A DNA stretch of 45,623 nucleotides from NCBI GenBank assembly GCA_945901095.1, contig CAMDKQ010000004.1:1-45623 (forward strand), in the 5' to 3' direction. The notes beneath the pieces are model-generated. The model did not search any database, had not been told where the DNA came from, and saw only the letters and a list, made by a program, of their open reading frames with translations. Positions 39,494 to 45,623 of this stretch are shown here, one piece after another (position 1 is the stretch's first letter; every line of letters starts with the position of its first letter). A program made the position numbers and the translations under genes. This DNA comes from Bifidobacterium breve. GTDB taxonomy: Bacteria > Actinomycetota > Actinomycetes > S36-B12.

Positions 39494-40861
39494 GTGCCAA
39501 GAGGCTTCCAGTTGATGACTGGATCCACGAGCGAAGGCGGCAGGATGAGTAATCCGATGGCGACCGGGAAGGTTGCTCGCCGGCAGGGCTATCGCCGCGG
39601 CATAGCCTTCGCCCTCGCACTCTTCGCCGGATTGCTCATGGCGATCGCGCCCGCGATCGCCGCCGACGCCGGGCTCAAGGGCACGGTTAAGGATCCCACG
39701 AGCGGTACGGGCATCGCCGGGGTCGTCATCACTGCCGAGGGCGATGGCTTCAGCGAATCGGCAACGACCGGCGCCGACGGCAAGTGGGCGATCGCGCTGC
39801 CTGGCGAGGGTACCTACACCGTTTCCCTGGACACGACTTCGCTTCCATCGGGCCTCGGGCTCGCCGACCCCGAGCGAGGAACCACCTCAATTGACGCCTA
39901 CTCGGGCCAGATAAAGACGATTCTCTTCCCCCTCGGTGACGGCTCAGCCCCAGCCCCGGACTCGGAGGCGGCGTCCAAGTGGAGCCAGATCCCGCAACTC
40001 ACCATTGACGGGATCATCTTCGGCATCGTCATCGCCCTCGCCGCCGTCGGACTCAGCCTCGTCTTTGGAACCACGAAGCTCACAAACTTCGCTCACGGCG
40101 AGCTCATCGCACTCGGCGCCCTCCTCACGTTCTTCTTCAGTTCGATCGTCGGTCTTCCACTGGTGATCGCGATCATCATCGCCGTCCTAGCATCAGCATT
40201 CATCGGTGGGTGGGTGCAGAACCGGGTGCTGTGGAAGCAGTTGAGAATGAGGGGTACGGGCCTGATCGCGGCACTGGTCGTCTCGATCGGCCTCGGCTTC
40301 TTCCTTCGATACTTCTTCCTCTTCGTCTTCGGCGGACAAACACGGCAGTTCGATCAGTTCGCCGGCCAGGCCGGTATTGAGATCGGCCCGGTCCTCATTA
40401 CCCCGAAGGACCTCATCGCCAGCTTCGTCGGCATCATCCTCATCGGTCTCACCACCTACTGGCTGCTGCGCACAAAGGCCGGCAAGGCAACGCGCGCCGT
40501 AGCGGACAACCCTGCGCTCGCGTCCGCTTCCGGGATCGAGGTCGAGAAGGTGATCTCAACGGTGTGGGTCCTCGGCGCCGGGCTCGCTGCCTTCTCGGGA
40601 GTCATGATCGGACTCCAGTCCGGTGTGAGCTGGTACATGGGGTTCCAAGTGCTGCTCCTCGTCTTTGCGGGGACAGTCCTCGGCGGACTTGGCACCGCAT
40701 TCGGTGCCATCATCGGATCGTTGATTGTCGGCGTTCTCATCCAACTGTCGACCCTCATCATTCCGACCGAGCTCAAATACGTCGGCGCGCTCGTCGTGCT
40801 GATTCTCATACTCCTCATCCGGCCAGAGGGCATCCTCGGCCGGCGTGAGCGGATCGGCTAA
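39494..40861 (+). CDS. livH: Branched-chain amino acid ABC transporter permease with extracytoplasmic N-terminal carboxypeptidase-regulatory-like domain
   Basis: C-terminal LivH fold ('IIFGIVIALAAVGLSLVFGTTKLTNFAHGELIALGAL'); N-term signal plus 'GLKGTVKDPTSGTGIAGVVITAEGDGFSESATTGADGKWAIALPGEGTYTVSLD'; GTG start at 39494 after AAGGAGG. Confidence 0.9.
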   Translation: MPRGFQLMTGSTSEGGRMSNPMATGKVARRQGYRRGIAFALALFAGLLMAIAPAIAADAGLKGTVKDPTSGTGIAGVVITAEGDGFSESATTGADGKWAIALPGEGTYTVSLDTTSLPSGLGLADPERGTTSIDAYSGQIKTILFPLGDGSAPAPDSEAASKWSQIPQLTIDGIIFGIVIALAAVGLSLVFGTTKLTNFAHGELIALGALLTFFFSSIVGLPLVIAIIIAVLASAFIGGWVQNRVLWKQLRMRGTGLIAALVVSIGLGFFLRYFFLFVFGGQTRQFDQFAGQAGIEIGPVLITPKDLIASFVGIILIGLTTYWLLRTKAGKATRAVADNPALASASGIEVEKVISTVWVLGAGLAAFSGVMIGLQSGVSWYMGFQVLLLVFAGTVLGGLGTAFGAIIGSLIVGVLIQLSTLIIPTELKYVGALVVLILILLIRPEGILGRRERIG

Positions 40862-40871
40862 GGGGCGAGAC

Positions 40872-41864
40872 ATGGATTGGCTCACTGTTTTCCAGAACTC
40901 ACTCACACAGATGATCGGCGTCCAAGCCATCATTTACTGCCTCGCCGCACTGGGCCTGAACATCCAGTTCGGTTACACGGGCCTGCTGAACTTCGGGCAG
41001 GCGGGGTTCGCCGCCATCGGCGCCTACGCCATCGCAGTCACCGTGGCAACCCTTGGCTGGCCCCTGTGGCTCGCCCTGTTCTTCGGCATTCTCGGCGCCA
41101 TAATCTTCGCGCTCCTCCTCGGCATCCCCACGCTGCGACTTCGAGCCGACTATCTCGCCATCGTCACGATCGCAGCGGCCGAGATCATCCGGCAGGTCGC
41201 CCGTTCAGTGTCGCTCAACGACTACTTCGGTGGATCAGACGGTATCTCTGGAAAGTACGCTGCCGACTGGTACGCCCTCAATCCCCTTCCAGTCGGCATC
41301 GACACTGCTCTCATCCGCTTCAGCCGCAATGATCTATGGGTCGTCATCAACGGCTGGACCCTCGTCGCCGTCATCGTTCTCATTACGTGGCTGCTCGTGC
41401 GGTCGCCATGGGGCCGGGTACTCAAGTCGATCCGCGAGGATGAGGACGCCGTACGCAGCCTCGGCAAGAATGTCTACCTCTACAAGATGCAGGCGCTCAC
41501 GCTCGGTGGGGTGATTGGCGCCTTCGCCGGCGTCATCTTCGCTGTCGCTGCGCAGTCGGTACAACCGGACAACTATGCGACAACCCTCACCTTCTTCGCC
41601 TACGCGGTGCTCATTCTCGGCGGCGCAGCCCGCGTCTTCGGTCCGGTGGTCGGTTCGATGATCTTCTGGTTCTTGCTCGTATTCGTCGGCCAAGCACTGA
41701 ACAATGCGGTCAAGGCGGGCTACATCTCGAGCAGCATCCTGCGCCCGGACCAAGTTGGCCAGATTCAGTTCATGCTCGTCGGATTGGGGCTGATGGCTCT
41801 CATGATCTTCCGGCCGCAAGGCATCTTCGGAGACAAGAAGGAGTTGGCTCTCGATGAGCGATAG
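40872..41864 (+). CDS. livM: Branched-chain amino acid ABC transporter permease
   Basis: 'ALGLNIQFGYTGLLNFGQAGFAAIGAYA', 'LRADYLAIVTIAAAEIIR'; start at 40872 rather than 40845. Confidence 0.94.
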   Translation: MDWLTVFQNSLTQMIGVQAIIYCLAALGLNIQFGYTGLLNFGQAGFAAIGAYAIAVTVATLGWPLWLALFFGILGAIIFALLLGIPTLRLRADYLAIVTIAAAEIIRQVARSVSLNDYFGGSDGISGKYAADWYALNPLPVGIDTALIRFSRNDLWVVINGWTLVAVIVLITWLLVRSPWGRVLKSIREDEDAVRSLGKNVYLYKMQALTLGGVIGAFAGVIFAVAAQSVQPDNYATTLTFFAYAVLILGGAARVFGPVVGSMIFWFLLVFVGQALNNAVKAGYISSSILRPDQVGQIQFMLVGLGLMALMIFRPQGIFGDKKELALDER

Positions 41865-42780
41865 TCCAGCAGCACCATCACGCACGAAGGCATCGAGTAT
41901 CAAGGCGGCACTTGCAAGCGTCTCGCCAGTGCCGGGTGCCCCCAAGCCTGACGCAATCTTTGTCGGAGATTCGATCACACGATCATTCGGCGGCCTCGCT
42001 GCGGTCGACGTCAGCCACCTCGAGGTCCAGCGCGGATCCATTACCGCGCTCATCGGCCCGAACGGGGCGGGCAAGACCACCTTCTTCAACGTCATTACCG
42101 GCTTCGACCCGCCGAACACAGGTACCTGGTCCTTCGAGGGATCATCCCTCGCAGGGACACCCGCCTACAAGGTGGCCCGTGAGGGAATGATCAGGACCTT
42201 CCAGCTCACGAAGGTCCTGAATAAACTCAGCGTCCTAGAGAACATGCGATTGGGAGCACAGGGCCAGACCGGCGAGGGCCTCTTCCGTGCCCTCATCCCG
42301 GCTCTCTGGCGCAAGCAGGAGGAGGAGATCACCGAGCGGGCGCTTGGCATGCTCGAGCAGTTCAATCTCATCCACGTCAAGGATGATTTCGCGGGATCGC
42401 TGTCAGGCGGCCAGCGCAAACTGCTCGAAATGGCCCGGGCCATGATGTCGAATCCATCGATGCTCATGCTCGACGAGCCAATGGCCGGGGTGAATCCGGC
42501 CCTCACCCAGTCCCTTCTCGAGCACATCAAGGAGTTACGCGAGACCGGAATCACGATCTTCTTCGTCGAGCATGACATGGACATGGTTCGCGACATCAGC
42601 GACTGGGTCATTGTCATGGCCCAAGGCTCCATCATTGCCGAGGGACCGCCCGCTGACGTCATGCGCAACCCAGCGGTTATTGACGCCTACCTCGGAGCCC
42701 ACCATGATGTAGCGCTCACCGAATCCGGCGAATCGCTGACCGATACGAGTGTTTCCCTGACCAAGAGCGAGGAATCATGA
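41854..42780 (+). CDS. livG: Branched-chain amino acid ABC transporter ATP-binding protein
   Basis: 'ALIGPNGAGKTTFFNVITGFDPPNTG', 'LSGGQRKLLEMARAMMSNPSMLMLDEPMAGVNP'. Confidence 0.94.
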   Translation: MSDSPAAPSRTKASSIKAALASVSPVPGAPKPDAIFVGDSITRSFGGLAAVDVSHLEVQRGSITALIGPNGAGKTTFFNVITGFDPPNTGTWSFEGSSLAGTPAYKVAREGMIRTFQLTKVLNKLSVLENMRLGAQGQTGEGLFRALIPALWRKQEEEITERALGMLEQFNLIHVKDDFAGSLSGGQRKLLEMARAMMSNPSMLMLDEPMAGVNPALTQSLLEHIKELRETGITIFFVEHDMDMVRDISDWVIVMAQGSIIAEGPPADVMRNPAVIDAYLGAHHDVALTESGESLTDTSVSLTKSEES

Positions 42781-43568
42781 GCGATCAGGCGGCCACCAGT
42801 GAGACACCAACCCCCGAGCCGCCGCACACCGAGGTGCCGCCGCATAAGGTTCCACTCCTCAACGCCATTGATGTCGAAGCGGGCTACTTCCCCGGGGTGA
42901 ACATCCTCAACGGCATGACCCTGCATGCTCAGGAGGGCGAACTCGTCGGGATCATCGGCCCAAACGGCGCCGGCAAGTCGACCTTCCTCAAGGCAGTCTT
43001 TGGTTTGGTGGGGGTTCGGTCGGGCACCATGGCCCTAAAGGGGCACGACATCACCGGCCTACGGGCTGATGAACTGGTGCGCCGGGGTGTGGGCTTCGTG
43101 CCCCAGACAAACAACGTGTTCCCCTCGCTCACCATTGAAGAGAATCTTCAGATGGGTGTCTACCAGGAGCCGAAGAAGTTCCCTGAGCGCTTCGAGATGG
43201 TGACAACCCTCTTTCCGATGCTCGGCGAGCGACGCAAGCAGCGGGCAGGATCACTGTCGGGCGGAGAGCGCCAGATGGTCGCAATGTCGAGGGCTCTCAT
43301 GATGAGCCCAAGCCTGCTCCTCCTTGATGAGCCGAGTGCTGGCCTATCCCCCGCACTCCAAGACGAGGTGTTCCTGCGCGTCAAGGAGATCAACGCGACG
43401 GGCGTCACAATCGTCATGGTCGAGCAGAATGCCAGGCGCTGCCTCCAAATCGTCGATCGAGGGTACGTCCTTGATCAAGGGCGTAATGCCTATGAGGGCA
43501 CCGGACGTGAGCTTGCGAATGACCCGAAGGTCATCGAACTGTATCTGGGCTCCCTTTCACAGGCCTAA
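42777..43568 (+). CDS. livF: Branched-chain amino acid ABC transporter ATP-binding protein
   Basis: 'GIIGPNGAGKSTFLKAVFGLVGVRSG', 'LSGGERQMVAMSRALMMSPSLLLLDEPSAGLSP'; ATGA overlap with livG. Confidence 0.94.
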   Translation: MSDQAATSETPTPEPPHTEVPPHKVPLLNAIDVEAGYFPGVNILNGMTLHAQEGELVGIIGPNGAGKSTFLKAVFGLVGVRSGTMALKGHDITGLRADELVRRGVGFVPQTNNVFPSLTIEENLQMGVYQEPKKFPERFEMVTTLFPMLGERRKQRAGSLSGGERQMVAMSRALMMSPSLLLLDEPSAGLSPALQDEVFLRVKEINATGVTIVMVEQNARRCLQIVDRGYVLDQGRNAYEGTGRELANDPKVIELYLGSLSQA

Positions 43569-43611
43569 GCATCCCTGCGCCAGACGCGCACTCCATCAAG
43601 AACTCAAGAGG

Positions 43612-43645
43612 GCCCCGATCTCAGCTCGCGAGGTCGGGGCCTTTC
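43612..43645 (+). terminator. Intrinsic terminator downstream of livF
   Basis: GGCCCCGATCTC (43612-43623) / GAGGTCGGGGCC (43631-43642), one G-U wobble, then TTT. Confidence 0.75.
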
Positions 43646-43683
43646 ACTGTCTACTGCACTTGGGGTTTAGGTGACTCATGACA

Positions 43684-43723
43684 TGAGCGTGGGCCGATCC
43701 CTTTCGGGATCGACCCACGCTCA
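43684..43723. terminator. Long hairpin between convergent livF and livK
   Basis: TGAGCGTGGGCCGATCCC (43684-43701) - TTTC - GGGATCGACCCACGCTCA (43706-43723): 18-bp stem with one wobble and a 4-nt loop. Confidence 0.75.
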
Positions 43724-43759
43724 CAGGTCACGAGTTCACACTCGCCGACGGAACCAACC

Positions 43760-45064
43760 TCAGGAGGTGGGAACCGTTCCGGTCACGAACTCATCGAAAC
43801 GAGGAACGTACTTGTCGTTCGCCTCGTACTCGTAGACGCCCATGGTGGCGATGCTGGGGTCGCCATTGTCAGCGAACTCAACCGGGCCGGCCTGGCCCTC
43901 GTAGTTGAAGTCGGTGCCAGCATCAAGGAGCGCCTTGCAGGAAGCGAAGTCGGTGCAGTTCTCGCCGTCCTTCGAGACACCCTGAAGTGCGGCGGCGATT
44001 GCGGCGCCGTCGCAGGACTTCGCGACCTCCATGCCGAGAGCAATGAGGATGACTGCGTCGTATGCCTCAGCTGCGTACGGGAATTCGGTCAGATCCGGAT
44101 TGACTGTGAGCAACTCGCCCTGCAGCTCCGCGCTCGCTGCAACACCCGGGAGGGTGCCCTTGGTACCGACCATGATGCCCTTCGGCAGGTCGGCAAACGC
44201 CTCCTGTGAGAGGTTGCCATCAACGAGGTACAGGGGAACGGTGTCCGGACCGATGCCCTGCTTGATGAGCTCCTGAACGATCTTCACCGACTCCTCGAAA
44301 CCGATGACGGCGATCGCACCGGGCTTGCTCGCCTTGAGCTTGCCGACCTCAGCACTAAACTCGGCGGCCTGCGGGTTGTAAATGACCTTCGCGGTCACGG
44401 TGCCACCACCTGCGGTGAAGTTGACATCAAGTGCATCGGCCAGCCCGGTACCGTAGGAATCGTCCATCGCAATGATGCCGGCCTTCTCGACGCCCGCATC
44501 GAGCATGAGCGAGCCGAGCACAGCGCCCTGGAAGAGGTCCGAGGGGGCGGTACGGAAGTAAAGACCGTTGTCTGCGTAATCCGAAAGAGCCGGCGAGGTG
44601 TTCGCCGGGGAGAAGTGGATGACGCCCGCACCGGTGATCTTGTCGATGACGGTGAGCGAAACACCCGAGGATGCCGCACCGATGATCGCGGAAACTCCAG
44701 CAGCAATGTGGCTGTCAGCGGTCTGCGATGCAATGTCAGTGCTGGTATCGCCCGAGTCACCCACGAGGTTCTCGAGCGGGCTGCCGAGGACGCCGCCTGC
44801 TGCGTTGATCTGTGCGACAGCAAGATCGACGCCCGCGAACTCGGGTGGGCCGAGGAATGCAAGGTTGCCCGTCTGCGGCAGCATCGTACCGATCTTGCAG
44901 GCTGCCGTGACTGCTGCCTCGCTGGCTGCGGCGCTCGGCGCCGCACTGCTTGCAGCCGGTGCTGCACTCGATGCCGCTGTCTCGCTGCTGCCACCGCATG
45001 CGGCGAGCGTGAGCGAAAGAGCACCGAGCACGGCGGCCGACTTAAGGACCGTAGTGCGCTTCAT
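43760..45064 (-). CDS. livK: Branched-chain amino acid ABC transporter substrate-binding lipoprotein
   Basis: Lipobox 'LSLTLAACGGS', Ala/Ser linker, 'ACKIGTMLPQTGNLAFLGPPEFAGVDLAVAQINAAGGVLG'; start at 45064 after AAGGAGAAAC. Confidence 0.93.
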   Translation of the reverse strand: MKRTTVLKSAAVLGALSLTLAACGGSSETAASSAAPAASSAAPSAAASEAAVTAACKIGTMLPQTGNLAFLGPPEFAGVDLAVAQINAAGGVLGSPLENLVGDSGDTSTDIASQTADSHIAAGVSAIIGAASSGVSLTVIDKITGAGVIHFSPANTSPALSDYADNGLYFRTAPSDLFQGAVLGSLMLDAGVEKAGIIAMDDSYGTGLADALDVNFTAGGGTVTAKVIYNPQAAEFSAEVGKLKASKPGAIAVIGFEESVKIVQELIKQGIGPDTVPLYLVDGNLSQEAFADLPKGIMVGTKGTLPGVAASAELQGELLTVNPDLTEFPYAAEAYDAVILIALGMEVAKSCDGAAIAAALQGVSKDGENCTDFASCKALLDAGTDFNYEGQAGPVEFADNGDPSIATMGVYEYEANDKYVPRFDEFVTGTVPTS

Positions 45065-45198
45065 GTTTCTCCTTGGATACATGTCAACGACGACTCTTGT
45101 CATCGCGGTGGGTTGATTCTATGACGGCTTCTGCTACCGAGGGGTAACCGCGGAGCGTTTCGGTGCCCCTTCGTAACCGATCCGTTATAAACAACGAG

Positions 45199-45623
45199 TT
45201 ACTGCTGCGATTTAGCGTTCGCGACAACCCGCGAGGCCTCTTCAGCGAGCGTGATGCGCGCGTCCATTGCCTGCCGCCGCAGCAGGGTGAACGCTTCAGC
45301 CTCGGTGAGACCGAGGGCTCTTTGCATGAGGGTTTTCGCGGCGTCAACCGTCTCACGGGCCCCAACTCGCTCGCTCAGGTCACCCACCTGCTCCGCCAGA
45401 TCGCGCATCTGCAGCCATCGCGCCCGGGCCATCTCCACCGCGGGGCCGAGATCAGACCCAGAGCATGGCTTGACGACATATCCCATGACACCTACCTCAG
45501 CGGCTCGCAGCACCGTGTCACGCTGGCTGAAGGCGGTGAGCATCACAACCGCCGCGAGTCCACCGTCAACGATTTCTTCTGCGGCCGAAAGACCATCCCG
45601 CACCGGCATCGCGACATCGAGTA
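45199..45623 (-). CDS. Response regulator with ANTAR RNA-binding output domain (N-terminus beyond right window edge)
   Basis: 'LDVAMPVRDGLSAAEEI', 'VMLTAFSQRDTVLRAAEVGVMGYVVKP', C-terminal ANTAR 'VDAAKTLMQRALGLTEAEAFTLLRRQAMDARITLAEEA'. Confidence 0.93.
   Translation of the reverse strand, partial: LDVAMPVRDGLSAAEEIVDGGLAAVVMLTAFSQRDTVLRAAEVGVMGYVVKPCSGSDLGPAVEMARARWLQMRDLAEQVGDLSERVGARETVDAAKTLMQRALGLTEAEAFTLLRRQAMDARITLAEEASRVVANAKSQQ

Overview
High-GC actinobacterial chromosome window. It is mostly conserved core gene blocks on both strands: phnA(partial)/ctaB | tkt-tal-zwf-opcA-pgl | rbpA-secG-tpiA-pgk-gap | whiA-yvcK-rapZ-uvrC | Rieske-uvrA | MBL hydrolase | dinB-like/terC/terC/uvrB/coaE | rpsA | polA | paaI-like | livHMGF and convergent livK | ANTAR regulator (partial). 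The main accessory segment is about 7.8-16.8 kb. It lies between pgl and rbpA and contains a TetR regulator, a PotABCD-type polyamine ABC importer, a YtcJ-type amidohydrolase, and a divergent urease-like pair: a gamma-beta fusion (UreAB) plus an alpha subunit (UreC). No UreD/E/F/G maturation genes are present in the window. The alpha-like subunit keeps all recognisable nickel and catalytic residues but has a 4-residue-shorter, rewritten substrate loop, which makes this the best candidate for an undescribed system. A second notable signal is an in-frame amber codon that splits uvrA. No tRNA, rRNA, CRISPR array or mobile element was recognised. All family calls come from reading the translations and recalling family motifs; no database search was run.
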